From Kosakonia radicincitans DSM 16656 (GTDB lineage: Bacteria > Pseudomonadota > Gammaproteobacteria > Enterobacterales > Enterobacteriaceae): 64,000 bases of DNA. The stretch spans positions 2,356,001 to 2,420,000 of the forward strand of contig NZ_CP018016.1 in NCBI RefSeq assembly GCF_000280495.2, in the 5' to 3' direction. This document shows positions 28,039 to 37,808 of the stretch, piece by piece (positions within the stretch are counted from its first letter, which is position 1; every line of letters starts with the position of its first letter). The notes beneath the pieces were generated by a model. That model saw nothing but the letters and a program-made list of their open reading frames with translations. It searched no databases and was not told where the DNA came from. A program made the position numbers and the translations under genes.

Positions 28039-30747
28039 TCAGCGTAACAGTTGTTGTTTACGCGCCTGATTGACCGCCTGAATGCGCCCCTTCACCTGCA
28101 ACTTTTCATATAGTTGTTTCAGGTGCCATTTGACGGTTTCCACAGAAATCCCCAGCGAGCGGGCGATCTGTTTGTTGGAATGGCCGTCGGCAATTAAGCA
28201 CAACGTTTGCTGTTCGCGCTCCGTTAACCGCAGGCTTGCGGTTGCGGAGGCGGGCAGCATCGCGCTCAACTGGCTAAGCAGCGTATGGATGACAACATCC
28301 CGCGCGGGCTGCTTATTCAAGTGAGCCAGCCACAGCGCAAGATCCGGGCCGAGGTCTTGCAGGCTGCGACGCAGATTTTTCCCCACCGCGCTTTGCAGTG
28401 CCGGTAAGCCCACCGTAGCCGCCTGCGCGATTTCTCCGCCGCGGAACAGGGCAATGGCTTCCAGCAAGCGCAAGCGCACAGCGCTAAGCCATTCGCCGCA
28501 CTCCTCAAGCGCATCTACCTGCGCGTGCAGTAACCTTGCTGCTATCAGCGGTTCGCCGCGCGCCATCTGCATCCGGCACTGGCTGATGGCGCTGTACCTG
28601 TCGATAAGCGTTTGTTGATGAGGATCCGCCGCGCGAATCTGCAGCAACTGCGCCAGCGCACTGTCGGCTGCATCGTGTTGACCCGCCAACAGGTAAAGCG
28701 CCAGCCGCTCAGCGAGCAAAAAAGCGCGGATGCGCAACCAGCCGCGTCGCTCAGCCAGCTGTTCAGCATGCTGTAACAGCGCCTGCGCTTCGTGGGGCTG
28801 ACTGTTTTGCTGCGCTTGATGTGCCAGTACACGGTAGCAACTGCTCAGACCGTCCGGCGGGCAGACGTCATCAATGGTTTGCAGCCGCAGGGTCAACAGC
28901 GCTTCGATACGCTCATCGCTTCCCTGTTCCCAGGCGATTTCTGCCAGCACCGGTGCCAGCGTTGCGCTGCTGCTGGAATTTGCGCCGGTATGCTGTTCCG
29001 CATGACTCAGCGCGCGGGAAGCCAGCTGTTCAGCCTGTGTTAAATCCCCCTGGCGCAGGCAGGCTTGCGCCATCACGAAAGCGCGATAAACCTCCACAAA
29101 CAGGTTGCGCAGCGGCGCTTGCGCAATGGCGATACGCTGATGAACAGCCAGCGCCTGCTGCGGGCGTGAGGCGACAAGGTAGCCGTAGCTGAGAATATTG
29201 CACACCAGGCCATCTACCCAGATATCGCCGCAGGGCACCGCCTGCAACAGCGGCTCCACAATGGCGAGACTGGCAGCAATATTTTCGGCGAAGGCTTCGC
29301 AAATCGCCCGCACCACGCGTAGTTTGATGCGGGCAGGGCGTGCCAGCTCCGGGTTTTTTGCCGCCAGCGCGTCGAGCTCATCCAGCAGTTGACGCGCATC
29401 GTCAAACCGGAAATAGTGCGCCAGCGCCCATGCGAGGTTGATTTGCAGTTCGATACGCGCGGGCGTCACGTCCGCAGGCAGATAGCGCATCCAGCGCACC
29501 ATGGTATCGATATCGCCCTCTTCAGCCAGCGATTGTGCCCCGGCAACGGCATGGCTGGTCATCGGTTTACCGGCGGCGAGCGTATGGCGGATGGCTTCAG
29601 CCCACAGCTGTTGGGCGGCAAACCAGGTGCTGGCTCGTTCATGTAGCAAACTCACGGCTTCCTGCCCATGACGCTGTAAACGCGTTAATAATGCATCGCG
29701 CATCAGCGGGTGGTAACGAAACCAGAATCCTTCGTCGTCGAGCGTGGAGAGAAACAGGTTGCGCCCGGCTATCCAGGCGAGCATCTCCTCGCCGTTATGC
29801 AGACCGGTTACGGCATCGCACAATGCCGGATGGAGACGATTGAGCAGGGACGTTCGCAGCAGAAAATCAAACACATCAGCCGGTAGCGGGGCGAAGACGA
29901 CCTCATCCAGATAGCGCGAAACCGATCGGGAACTGGCCCGCAGGCTCCCCTCGTTATCGGTGCGACCGTGCGGGGCAAGGGCGGCCATTTTCATGCCCGC
30001 AATCCAGCCTTCAGTGACCGAAATTAACCGGTGAAGCCTCTCTTTTTTTACCGGTGCCGCGGTGGTCGCGGAAAACCAGGTGTGGGCTTCATCGTGAGTG
30101 AAGCGCAGCGCGTCATCATCGATCTCCAGCAGTTGATCCTCGATTTGCAGGCGGCTGAGCGCCCATGGCGGCGGACTCCGGCTGCCTAAAACCAGATGCA
30201 GGCAGGCGGGCGCATGCGCCAACAGCCAGCTTATCCCGGCATGGATCTCCGGGTGTTGAATATTCTGGTAATCATCAAGAATGAGGTACAGCGGGCGCGG
30301 GTGCGTGTGCAACAGGTTAATCAGCGTGGCGCAGAAGAGAGCAAAATCACCCGCAAGTTCGCCGCTGGACAATGCCGATGATGGATTTTTTTCCTGCTGG
30401 CTGAGCGGGCGTAACGCCTCCTGCAAGTAACGCATAAACAGCAGCGGCGAGTTGTCATCCTCTTCAAGGCTCAGCCAGGCGATGCTGTCGCCCTGTTGTT
30501 GGCGGTGATGATACCACTGCGCCAGCAGCGTCGTTTTGCCAAACCCGGCGGCGGCGCACACCAGCGTCAGGTTACGGGATGCGGCGCCGTCAAGCTGCTG
30601 TAACAGCCGGTCACGGTGTACTAATGCGCCCGGCGAGCGCGGCGGCGTGAGCTTGGTGAGGATCAGCGGTAACGCGCGGGCGAAACGGAACGGTTCATCG
30701 TGCGTCTGCACTGCGGGTACATCCCTGATTGAGGATAAAAACGCCAT
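28039..30747 (-). CDS. MalT/AcoK-like large ATP-binding LuxR-family activator
   Basis: A 902-residue STAND/LAL-type activator. The N-terminal NTPase has Walker A AAAGFGKTTLL (65-75) and Walker B-like LYLILDDYQNI. A long TPR-like helical middle part follows (about 330-820), and the C-terminal LuxR helix-turn-helix ends the protein (LTEREQQTLCLIADGHSNKQ, then GISVETVKWHLKQL). ATG 30747 (MAFLSSIRDV) is chosen, with GAGAG about 8 bases upstream; an upstream in-frame extension runs through the promoter region of the divergent gene. These regulators sense small inducers. The divergent acetoin/diacetyl reductase suggests a role like AcoK, the Klebsiella regulator of acetoin catabolism, rather than maltose; this is an inference from context. 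Confidence 0.88.
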   Translation of the reverse strand: MAFLSSIRDVPAVQTHDEPFRFARALPLILTKLTPPRSPGALVHRDRLLQQLDGAASRNLTLVCAAAGFGKTTLLAQWYHHRQQQGDSIAWLSLEEDDNSPLLFMRYLQEALRPLSQQEKNPSSALSSGELAGDFALFCATLINLLHTHPRPLYLILDDYQNIQHPEIHAGISWLLAHAPACLHLVLGSRSPPPWALSRLQIEDQLLEIDDDALRFTHDEAHTWFSATTAAPVKKERLHRLISVTEGWIAGMKMAALAPHGRTDNEGSLRASSRSVSRYLDEVVFAPLPADVFDFLLRTSLLNRLHPALCDAVTGLHNGEEMLAWIAGRNLFLSTLDDEGFWFRYHPLMRDALLTRLQRHGQEAVSLLHERASTWFAAQQLWAEAIRHTLAAGKPMTSHAVAGAQSLAEEGDIDTMVRWMRYLPADVTPARIELQINLAWALAHYFRFDDARQLLDELDALAAKNPELARPARIKLRVVRAICEAFAENIAASLAIVEPLLQAVPCGDIWVDGLVCNILSYGYLVASRPQQALAVHQRIAIAQAPLRNLFVEVYRAFVMAQACLRQGDLTQAEQLASRALSHAEQHTGANSSSSATLAPVLAEIAWEQGSDERIEALLTLRLQTIDDVCPPDGLSSCYRVLAHQAQQNSQPHEAQALLQHAEQLAERRGWLRIRAFLLAERLALYLLAGQHDAADSALAQLLQIRAADPHQQTLIDRYSAISQCRMQMARGEPLIAARLLHAQVDALEECGEWLSAVRLRLLEAIALFRGGEIAQAATVGLPALQSAVGKNLRRSLQDLGPDLALWLAHLNKQPARDVVIHTLLSQLSAMLPASATASLRLTEREQQTLCLIADGHSNKQIARSLGISVETVKWHLKQLYEKLQVKGRIQAVNQARKQQLLR

Positions 30748-30922
30748 GTCGCCACTCTCTCGCCCTGTGCTTTCCCCCCCATCAGAGGGGGTAGGCCATC
30801 TCTGTTCGTGTCTATAGAGTAAATCACCATCCACCGTCGGTGCATAGTCAGGCTGTTTTGCCCAAAAGACTGTGCGCCAGCGGGCAGAATAACCGTTAAT
30901 CAGGATGAGGTAAGTAGAGATT
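30748..30922. promoter_or_regulatory. Divergent promoter region, LAL regulator and acetoin reductase
   Basis: A hairpin CCCCC-N6-GGGGG (30776-30791) lies 29 bases upstream of the regulator start and would be in its mRNA leader. No regulator-binding repeats are clear. The region must contain promoters for both genes. Confidence 0.4.
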
Positions 30923-31702
30923 ATGGCTATCGAAAATAAAGTTGCTCTGGTCACCGGCGCGGGTCAGGGAATTGGCCGGGGTATTGCTTTGCGTCTGGCA
31001 AAGGATGGTGCGTCGCTGATGCTGGTTGATGTTAAACGCGAAGGGCTGGACGCGGTTGCCGCAGAGGTAAAAGCACTGGGACGTCAGGTTGCCACTTTCG
31101 TGGCTGATATCGCCGATCGCGAGCAGGTGTATGAGGCCGTCAACCAGGCGGAAAGCCAGCTTGGCGGCTTCGATATTATCGTCAACAACGCCGGTATCGC
31201 GCAGGTGCAGGCACTGGCCGATGTGACGCCGGAAGAGGTCGATCGCATTATGCGGATCAACGTGCAGGGAACGCTGTGGGGCATCCAGGCGGCGGCGAAA
31301 AAATTTATCGACCGCAAACAGAAAGGGAAAATTATCAATGCCTGTTCTATTGCCGGGCATGATGGCTTTGCCCTGCTCGGCATCTACTCCGCAACGAAAT
31401 TTGCTGTGCGTGCGCTGACGCAAACGGCGGCGAAAGAGTACGCCAGCCGTGGGATCACGGTAAATGCTTATTGCCCGGGGATTGTCGGCACGGGCATGTG
31501 GACAGAAATCGATAAACGCTTCTCAGAAATCACCGGCGCCGCGATTGGCGAAACCTGGAACAAATACGTTGGCGGTATCGCACTTGGCCGCGCCGAAACA
31601 CCGGATGATGTCGCAAGCCTGGTCTCTTATCTGGCTGGCCCGGATTCCGATTATGTCACCGGGCAGTCAATTCTGATTGATGGCGGTATTGTTTACCGTT
31701 AA
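30923..31702 (+). CDS. Acetoin/diacetyl reductase (SDR, BudC-like)
   Basis: A classical short-chain dehydrogenase of 259 residues, predicted to interconvert diacetyl, acetoin and 2,3-butanediol with NAD(H). It has the cofactor motif [10 protein letters not shown] (10-19), NNAGIAQV, the catalytic Ser in ACSIAGHDG, Tyr and Lys in [18 protein letters not shown], and the C-terminal [19 protein letters not shown]. The overall sequence is close to BudC/acetoin reductase of Klebsiella and relatives. No budA or budB is next to it, so it is a stand-alone copy. It is divergent from the LAL regulator. A 10-bp hairpin follows. Confidence 0.9.
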   Translation: MAIENKVALVTGAGQGIGRGIALRLAKDGASLMLVDVKREGLDAVAAEVKALGRQVATFVADIADREQVYEAVNQAESQLGGFDIIVNNAGIAQVQALADVTPEEVDRIMRINVQGTLWGIQAAAKKFIDRKQKGKIINACSIAGHDGFALLGIYSATKFAVRALTQTAAKEYASRGITVNAYCPGIVGTGMWTEIDKRFSEITGAAIGETWNKYVGGIALGRAETPDDVASLVSYLAGPDSDYVTGQSILIDGGIVYR

Positions 31703-31708
31703 GTCAAA

Positions 31709-31740
31709 GAGCCGGAACGGGTGATACTTAGTTCCGGCTC
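31709..31740. terminator. Shared hairpin between convergent reductase and diguanylate cyclase genes
   Basis: A perfect 10-bp stem GAGCCGGAAC / GTTCCGGCTC with a 12-base loop. One arm is in the last codons of the diguanylate cyclase gene. Plus-strand downstream bases are GTTTCC; on the minus strand they are TCTTTG. It likely ends transcription from both sides. Confidence 0.65.
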
Positions 31741-33131
31741 GTTTCCAGCCGGTTGCGCCCGTGGCTTTTAGCCGCGTACAGCGCGCGGTCCGCTTTCTCA
31801 ATTAACCGTTTGTAATCCGGATGATAATCAAATTCCGCAAGGCCGATGCTGACGGTGACGGAAATGGGTTTACCGGGTGCGACTTCAATCGCCAGCCCGG
31901 CGATTTTTGCGCGTAAGGTTTCCAGCATAATGCGCGCCTGCGACAGATCCGATTCCACCAGCAGCACCATAAACTCCTCGCCGCCATAGCGGAACACATA
32001 ATCGCTGCTGCGGAAGTGGTCAAAAATCACCGTCGCCACGCTTTTCAGCGTAATATCGCCCGCATTGTGGCCAAAGCTGTCATTGATTTTCTTGAAATAA
32101 TCAATGTCGATCATCGCCAGCACAAACGGTTTACGCACATTTAGCGCCAGCGAAATTTCCCGCCGCATAATGGTCGGAATAAAGCGGCGGTTAAACAGTT
32201 GCGTCAGCGGATCTTTGCCGTTCTCCAGCTCCACCAGTGCGTCAAACATCGCCGCAAGGAGACGATGGATCTGCCCGGTAAGCTGCCGGATGGCCTGTAA
32301 CAGGCTCAGGCGCGACTCCGCAGTCAGTACCTCTTCGCTGGCCCGCATCCGTACCAGCCGATCGTCCGCCTGTTTAATCAGCTCATCAATGCTGGCCAGC
32401 ATCTCCTGATTACCCAGCAAATAACGGCCCTTATGCGCCAGCCACATACCGAATTCCGACGCCGACAGAGTGATAATGTCCGCCGCCGGTAAGCCAGTAG
32501 CGATATTGTAGATAAACTGATTTTCCCAGCTGGTCAGCGCGTTAATCTGTCGTTCGCGCTCAACGTTCACGTCGTCATAAATGGATAACAGGCGATACTG
32601 CTCCTGCGCCTGCATGGAGTTTTGATAGCCCGGCGACCAGGAGACCGTCATCGCTTCGATTGCGGTATCCATCGCCAGGCTACTGAAACAGAGGGTATCG
32701 CTGAGCAGCGAGGCGGGAATGGTCGCTTTGGCCTGAAGCAGATGATAAAGCTCATTCTTGAGCTTGCGCGCGCCGCGCGCCACCAGATCCAGCGGTAAGC
32801 CAATGCGCGCATGCACAATGCCAATTGCCCGCTGATTCTCTAACAGTTGCGGCAGATCTTCACTGGCGCTGCCGAGCACGCTGCGCAACCAGTGGAACAT
32901 ACTGTGGCTAAGCCGCGAGCTGACCTGATCGGTATTTAAAAACAGTTCACTTTCAGGATGTGAAAGCATGTAGTCATAAAAAGCGGTCACCAGATGACGG
33001 ATTTCCTCATCACTGAGTGCAGTCAAAATGTCGTGAACCTGCGGCGAAGTCTGGTTCAGCAAATCCTGCCACTCGCTCAGCAGCAACGCATTATCACCGT
33101 GTTCAACCTGTTCCATGTGTACGCCAACCAT
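31728..33131 (-). CDS. Globin-coupled diguanylate cyclase, DosC-like
   Basis: The 467-residue protein makes cyclic di-GMP from GTP in response to a heme-bound gas, probably oxygen. Its N-terminal sensor globin (about 20-165) has the proximal heme ligand His107 in VHARIGLP, exactly as in E. coli DosC, and a distal Tyr52 in AFYDYM. A middle helical linker (about 180-300) leads to a GGDEF domain with active site GGEEF (383-387) and an intact inhibitory I-site RSSD (374-377). DosC is normally encoded with the phosphodiesterase DosP, but no dosP is next to it. The start is uncertain between ATG 33131 and ATG 33116; neither has a good ribosome site. Confidence 0.9.
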   Translation of the reverse strand: MVGVHMEQVEHGDNALLLSEWQDLLNQTSPQVHDILTALSDEEIRHLVTAFYDYMLSHPESELFLNTDQVSSRLSHSMFHWLRSVLGSASEDLPQLLENQRAIGIVHARIGLPLDLVARGARKLKNELYHLLQAKATIPASLLSDTLCFSSLAMDTAIEAMTVSWSPGYQNSMQAQEQYRLLSIYDDVNVERERQINALTSWENQFIYNIATGLPAADIITLSASEFGMWLAHKGRYLLGNQEMLASIDELIKQADDRLVRMRASEEVLTAESRLSLLQAIRQLTGQIHRLLAAMFDALVELENGKDPLTQLFNRRFIPTIMRREISLALNVRKPFVLAMIDIDYFKKINDSFGHNAGDITLKSVATVIFDHFRSSDYVFRYGGEEFMVLLVESDLSQARIMLETLRAKIAGLAIEVAPGKPISVTVSIGLAEFDYHPDYKRLIEKADRALYAAKSHGRNRLETSRN

Positions 33132-33263
33132 TAATTTTGATGATATATGGCGCTGATAGTACGGGCAGGCACCGGGGCAAGGTCAAGCAAAAAGCGGTCC
33201 GGCGGCGCGCTGATTGTTGGCGGAAGAGGGCTGTGTTTTTTGCGCGGGGGCGGTGACGGGGAG

Positions 33264-33290
33264 AAAAACATCCACGCCGTAGCGTGGATG
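33264..33290 (-). terminator. Intrinsic terminator after the chemoreceptor gene
   Basis: On the complement a perfect 9-bp stem CATCCACGC / GCGTGGATG with a 4-base loop is followed by TTTTT. It begins 18 bases past the chemoreceptor stop. Confidence 0.85.
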
Positions 33291-33307
33291 TTGTCGTGCA
33301 AACTTCC

Positions 33308-34927
33308 TTAATTGGCGTTAGCCAGCGCCATTCCCTGCGGTCCGGCGTGGCGGCCATTTCCTGACTGCTGCGATGCGTCATCGACCAGGAAACGTGTGAC
33401 AGACTGCTGCAAATTCACCACCTGCTGTTGCAGGGAACTGGCCGCGGTCGCGACTTCGGAAACCAGCGAGGCGTTCTGCTGAGTGACGCCGTCCATTTGA
33501 TGAATGGCGATATTCATCTGTGAAATACCGCGCGTCTGCTCGCCGGAAGCCAGCATCACGTCATCCATGATCTCGACCACTTTTTTCACATCGACCATCA
33601 CTTCGTTCATTGTCGCGCCAGCTTCTTTCACCAGCCCGGAACCCTGTTCGATGCGGCTGAGCGAATCACTGATCATCGTGCCAATCTCTTTTGCTGCCGT
33701 GGCGCTGCGCTGTGCCAGCACGCGCACTTCCGATGCCACCACCGCGAAGCCGCGTCCGGCTTCCCCGGCACGGGCTGCTTCGACGGCGGCGTTCAGCGCC
33801 AGCAGGTTGGTCTGGAAGGCAATTCCATCAATCACACCGACAATATCGCCAATTTGCGCAGAGCTTTTTTCGATAGCATTCATGGTAGAAACCACTTCCG
33901 AAACCACGGTTGCGCCACGCGAAGCGGTGTTCGAGGCTTTTTGCGACAGTTCGTTCGCTTTACGCGTGTTGTCTTCGTTATTTTTTACCGTCGCCATAAT
34001 CTGCTCCATGCTGGAGGCGGTTTCATCCAGCGAGGCGGCCTGTTGCTCGGTACGGCTGGAGAGATCGATATTGCCGGAAGTAATCTCTTCCACGCCGGAG
34101 CCGATGGCATCCGTACCGTTACGCACCATGCGTACCATATTCTCCAGACCATCACGCATACGCCGTACGGCGGCGAAGAGTTGGGCGATTTCGTTTTTCC
34201 CGGCAACATCAATGCGTGCGCGCAAATCGCCCTCGGCAATACGGTCAAACACGGTAATCACGTTATTGAGCGGTTTGACAATCAGGTTGGTCATCACCGA
34301 CCAGGCCAGGCCCGCCAGTACCAGCGCACAGGCAATAGAGAAGTAGAGAACAAACTCCATGCGTTTAACGCGGTTGTTGGAGTCATCATAGGCGTGGTCA
34401 ATGCTTTTAATTTTAAACGCGACCAGCGATTTGGAAGCCTTATCAAATGCCGCATACAGCGCGGTTGATTTCCCGGCGCGCTGGCGATATTCGTCAAGTT
34501 TGCCCGCTTTCAGCGCCGCAAAGGCCGGATCGATAAATTCATTCATCAGCGCGGCGCGGGTGGTGGCCATTTCATTGGCAATAACTTGCTCTTCAGCCGA
34601 TTGCGGATATTTCAGGTACTCCTGCCATTTGCCGCTGGCGCTATCAATTTTGCCGCGCGCGCGTTCCAGCGCCACGTTGGCTTTCTCGGTTTCGCCGTTA
34701 CCGACCAGCGATTCATACAAGCGTAAATCCAGACGACCACGCAGTAATAGCTCGGAACTTTCATTTAAGGCAACCAGACCGGGTAAGACTTCCGTATCGA
34801 CGCGGGCAAAGGATTTATTCCCGGACTGTACCGCCACCAATCCCAGAATACCCACGAACAGTAATAAGGCCGTCAGTGAAAATATCATCATGCTAAGAGC
34901 AGTACGGATCTTTATTCGACGAAACAT
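33308..34927 (-). CDS. Methyl-accepting chemotaxis receptor
   Basis: The 539-residue inner-membrane receptor has a first membrane helix (about 10-32), a periplasmic four-helix ligand domain of the Tar/Tsr type (about 33-190), a second helix (about 191-212), a HAMP domain (about 213-265) and a methyl-accepting signalling domain. The hairpin tip is seen in GIAFQTNLLALNAAVEAARA with GRGFAVVASEVR, the 36H-class signature of enteric receptors. The C-terminus (RHAGPQGMALANAN) lacks the NWETF pentapeptide, so CheR/CheB tethering is not expected and it would be a low-abundance type receptor. The ligand is unknown. It is monocistronic: terminator downstream, and 106 bases separate it from the upstream hydrolase gene. 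Confidence 0.93.
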   Translation of the reverse strand: MFRRIKIRTALSMMIFSLTALLLFVGILGLVAVQSGNKSFARVDTEVLPGLVALNESSELLLRGRLDLRLYESLVGNGETEKANVALERARGKIDSASGKWQEYLKYPQSAEEQVIANEMATTRAALMNEFIDPAFAALKAGKLDEYRQRAGKSTALYAAFDKASKSLVAFKIKSIDHAYDDSNNRVKRMEFVLYFSIACALVLAGLAWSVMTNLIVKPLNNVITVFDRIAEGDLRARIDVAGKNEIAQLFAAVRRMRDGLENMVRMVRNGTDAIGSGVEEITSGNIDLSSRTEQQAASLDETASSMEQIMATVKNNEDNTRKANELSQKASNTASRGATVVSEVVSTMNAIEKSSAQIGDIVGVIDGIAFQTNLLALNAAVEAARAGEAGRGFAVVASEVRVLAQRSATAAKEIGTMISDSLSRIEQGSGLVKEAGATMNEVMVDVKKVVEIMDDVMLASGEQTRGISQMNIAIHQMDGVTQQNASLVSEVATAASSLQQQVVNLQQSVTRFLVDDASQQSGNGRHAGPQGMALANAN

Positions 34928-35033
34928 AGCGTTTTCCCTGTTACCGATTAATGAAGAAAGAAAAGAGGGGTGAAAATAACGTTGTTATGCGAAAAATCAG
35001 GAAGCAACGTGCGTCACTTCCTGGGTAAAGAAA

Positions 35034-36110
35034 TTACTTTTTATCCTGCCGTTGAGGTGTGGCGGCCAAAAAAGCGCGCAGTTTGTCGCGGTAAAATTTT
35101 GCCAACATCATGGTGCCGTGGCCGCTGGTTTCCACGCTGGCCGGAATAAGAAAAAGCTCAGCCTGTTTTATTTTGTGGAGTTCGCCACTGAGGATCCCGG
35201 TTTCTACCGGATTACGCTCGTCATCGGCGGAGTTAATGATCAGCATCGGCGCGGTAATACGGTTTAACGCTGGTAAAGCGTTATAGTTCGCCGAGGAGCC
35301 CCAGATATAAATAAAGTCGTTGGCATCCGCAGTGACCGGTGCGGCCAGACGCTCATCCACCAGTTTATCGGCCAGGGCGCGGGTTGGCGCTTTATGCTGG
35401 TAATTCAGCGTGCCGCCGGTGGTGGCAATACTGAACATAATATTGGCGGTCTTCAGCGCAGGCGGTTGCTGCTGGTAATTGCCCTGCGCCCAGGCCGGAT
35501 CGGCTTTGATCGACTCAATTAACATGCGCCGCATCATCCAGTTACGGCCAGAAAGCTCGTTAGGCTGCGAGGCCATCGGCACCAGCGCATCCATCATCGT
35601 CGGGTATTTTTCTCCCCACAGCCAGGTCTGCATACCGCCCATTGAATAACCCATCACCAGGCGCAAATGCGAAATACCGAGTCCTTCTTTAATTAAGCGA
35701 TATTGTGCGGTCACCATATCGTCATAATCGTAGTGCGGAAAGTTCATGCGCAAACCATCTGACGGTTTGGAGGATTTCCCCGAGCCAATACTTTCCGGGA
35801 TGATGATGAAATATTTACTGCTATCGAGCGCTGCGCCGGGGGCAAATAACTCACCGGCAAATCCTGGCGCCAGCAACGCTTTAATCGGCTGGTTCGTTCC
35901 GTGCAGGAGTAATACCGCAGGTTTGCTGCGATCGCCGAGCGTGTAGTAATGAATACGCAGATCGTTGAGTTTTTCACCGCTATTAAAGGTAAATTCGTTG
36001 GCGACCCAGTCGCCTTCCTGAACAGTGGGTGCTGAATTTGCTGCGTGAGATAAAGGTGATAAAGCTAACAGAATGGCGAGTGTCGTTCCTGATATTATGC
36101 GAAAGAACAT
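35034..36110 (-). CDS. Exported alpha/beta hydrolase, homoserine-acetyltransferase-like fold
   Basis: ATG 36110 (MFFRIISGTTLAILLALSPL) gives a signal peptide cleaved after SHA (residue 23), with AAGAG 8 bases upstream; the longer frame would put 17 residues before the signal. The 358-residue protein has RIHYYTLGDRSKPAVLLLHG, a nucleophile elbow GYSMGGMQ (Ser156), an acid in INSADDERNP and a catalytic His in ETSGHGTMM. The GYSMGGMQTWLWGEKYP pattern is shared with MetX-type acetyltransferases, but a periplasmic location rules out homoserine acetylation. The substrate is unknown. It is the second exported hydrolase in 9 kb, without close resemblance to the first. Confidence 0.87.
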   Translation of the reverse strand: MFFRIISGTTLAILLALSPLSHAANSAPTVQEGDWVANEFTFNSGEKLNDLRIHYYTLGDRSKPAVLLLHGTNQPIKALLAPGFAGELFAPGAALDSSKYFIIIPESIGSGKSSKPSDGLRMNFPHYDYDDMVTAQYRLIKEGLGISHLRLVMGYSMGGMQTWLWGEKYPTMMDALVPMASQPNELSGRNWMMRRMLIESIKADPAWAQGNYQQQPPALKTANIMFSIATTGGTLNYQHKAPTRALADKLVDERLAAPVTADANDFIYIWGSSANYNALPALNRITAPMLIINSADDERNPVETGILSGELHKIKQAELFLIPASVETSGHGTMMLAKFYRDKLRAFLAATPQRQDKK

Positions 36111-36286
36111 AAAGTAACTCTTTAGTATGTGCAGGTTCCGGGAATTCGATAGTAATTTCAATTCAGATAAATCCCAATTAATATCAAAAACATCACCAGA
36201 AAATAATATTCTGTCCTCCTTTTTTGCGTTTTAACGAGACGTTTTTAATACAGTTTCTCTTATGTAAGATGCATCGGGTTCATATC

Positions 36287-37612
36287 TTAATCCTGCTCCC
36301 GTTTGCGGCGCAGCGTCAGTAACGGGGTGACCGATATGCCATGGATCAGTACGCTGAAGGTCACTATCGTAATGGCGATATCGGCCAGTTCGCCCGCGCG
36401 GGCGCTGTCCAGCCCGTGCATATACGCATACGCAATATAATTCAGGCTGCCGATGCCGCGGATCCCCAGCCATCCGAGGCTCAGACGGTGAAACAGCGAC
36501 TCTCCCGAACGCCAGGTCAGCAGCAGCACCGACAGCGGTCGAATAATGACGAACAGCATGAAAGCCAGCACCAGGGCGGGCATATCCCAGTGTTGTGCCA
36601 GCGTGACGCCCAGAATAATCACCAGCACCGCCGCAAATATCCGCTCAACCGTATCGCCAAAGGAGAGCGCATCGCCAATCACCAGCCCCACCGATTTGAT
36701 CGGGTTATGTTCTGCCAGCGCGTGACGCGCGTGGGGATTGACCTGCATTTCTGCCGGTAAGTCGTGCTCAACCTCTTTCTGATCCGGATGCTTTTTTTGC
36801 ACGCTAACTTCGGCGCTACGCAGCCCAACCCCGGCGGCAAACGCGGCAAGAAAACCGGAGGCGCTGACGGCCATGGCAAGGGAAAAACTGAGACAGATCA
36901 GCGATAGCGCGACAAAATCGCTGGGGGCCACTTCACCCTGAGCATGTCGGGAGCGGGTGGCGATAAGCCCGATGCTGCGCCCCAGCAAAAAACCGATAGC
37001 CAGCCCGCCCACCAGTGCCCAGAGCAGATCGATGCTCAGCCAGCTAAGCCACTCATCGGTGCTGATACTGCCGCCTGCCCGATGCCAGATCAGCGCCAGC
37101 ATCAAAAATGGCAGAGCGGTGCCGTCATTCAGCCCGGCTTCGCTGGAGAGGGCGATTCGCAGCTGGTCGCCATCTCTGGCATCGTTGATGGAGACCAGGC
37201 TTGCCAGCACCGGATCGGTTGGGGCGAGGATCGCGGCAAGCGCCAGCGACAGCGGCCAGGAGAGATCGGTCATGAAATGGGCGGCCAGCATCATTCCGCC
37301 GATAGTGAGCAACATACCGGGCAGCGCCAGTTTGATCCCCATCTTCCAGTAAGGTGACGTCAGCGGCAGGCGAATTTTTAGCCCGGTAATAAACAGCGAA
37401 GCCGCCATGGCGATTTCCGTAACCCGGCTGGTCAGCGTGGCGTGCGCGGCAATATCAATATTGAGAATATTAAATACCCAGGGGCCGCAGGCAATACCCA
37501 CCAAAAGATAAAGGCCAAAAACCGACACCGGTGCACGGTTTATCCAGCCATAAGAGAGTGACATCAATAATAATAAACAGCCGGTTGCTGCCGTCCACGC
37601 CAAATATCCCAT
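36287..37612 (-). CDS. Cation:proton antiporter (CPA1/NhaP-like)
   Basis: The 441-residue protein has about 12 membrane helices. The transport-site signatures of the CPA1 branch are seen: LAAILAPTDPVLASLV in helix 5, then SSEAGLNDGTALPFLML with the Asn-Asp pair in helix 6. A cytoplasmic charged loop (about 265-295) contains KKHPDQKEVEHDLPAEMQV. It would exchange Na+ or K+ for protons across the inner membrane. The protein stops soon after the last helix (TLRRKREQD), with no regulatory TrkA or cNMP domain. 125 bases separate it from the downstream hydrolase gene, and I see no terminator in that gap. Confidence 0.9.
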   Translation of the reverse strand: MGYLAWTAATGCLLLLMSLSYGWINRAPVSVFGLYLLVGIACGPWVFNILNIDIAAHATLTSRVTEIAMAASLFITGLKIRLPLTSPYWKMGIKLALPGMLLTIGGMMLAAHFMTDLSWPLSLALAAILAPTDPVLASLVSINDARDGDQLRIALSSEAGLNDGTALPFLMLALIWHRAGGSISTDEWLSWLSIDLLWALVGGLAIGFLLGRSIGLIATRSRHAQGEVAPSDFVALSLICLSFSLAMAVSASGFLAAFAAGVGLRSAEVSVQKKHPDQKEVEHDLPAEMQVNPHARHALAEHNPIKSVGLVIGDALSFGDTVERIFAAVLVIILGVTLAQHWDMPALVLAFMLFVIIRPLSVLLLTWRSGESLFHRLSLGWLGIRGIGSLNYIAYAYMHGLDSARAGELADIAITIVTFSVLIHGISVTPLLTLRRKREQD

Positions 37613-37808
37613 ATCTCTCCACTGTGTCGTTTAGCTATTTAAAAGGGTATAGACGCTGCAGAGACTATATTCCACAATATTGCAAAGCGAGGCGGTAAAT
37701 TAGGTGCCGTAAGCGGTGAGATATTATTTCAGCTTCGTTATTTTCATTCATCGCTATTTTTGTTCTACCCTTTATGTTCGTGGTAATTAAACATTGAGAG
37801 GTAAGCGA

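Noticed and set aside
30748..30954. Longer N-terminus of the LAL regulator
   Set aside because: The extension has no ribosome site, overlaps the start of the divergent reductase, and MalT-type proteins start near the chosen ATG.
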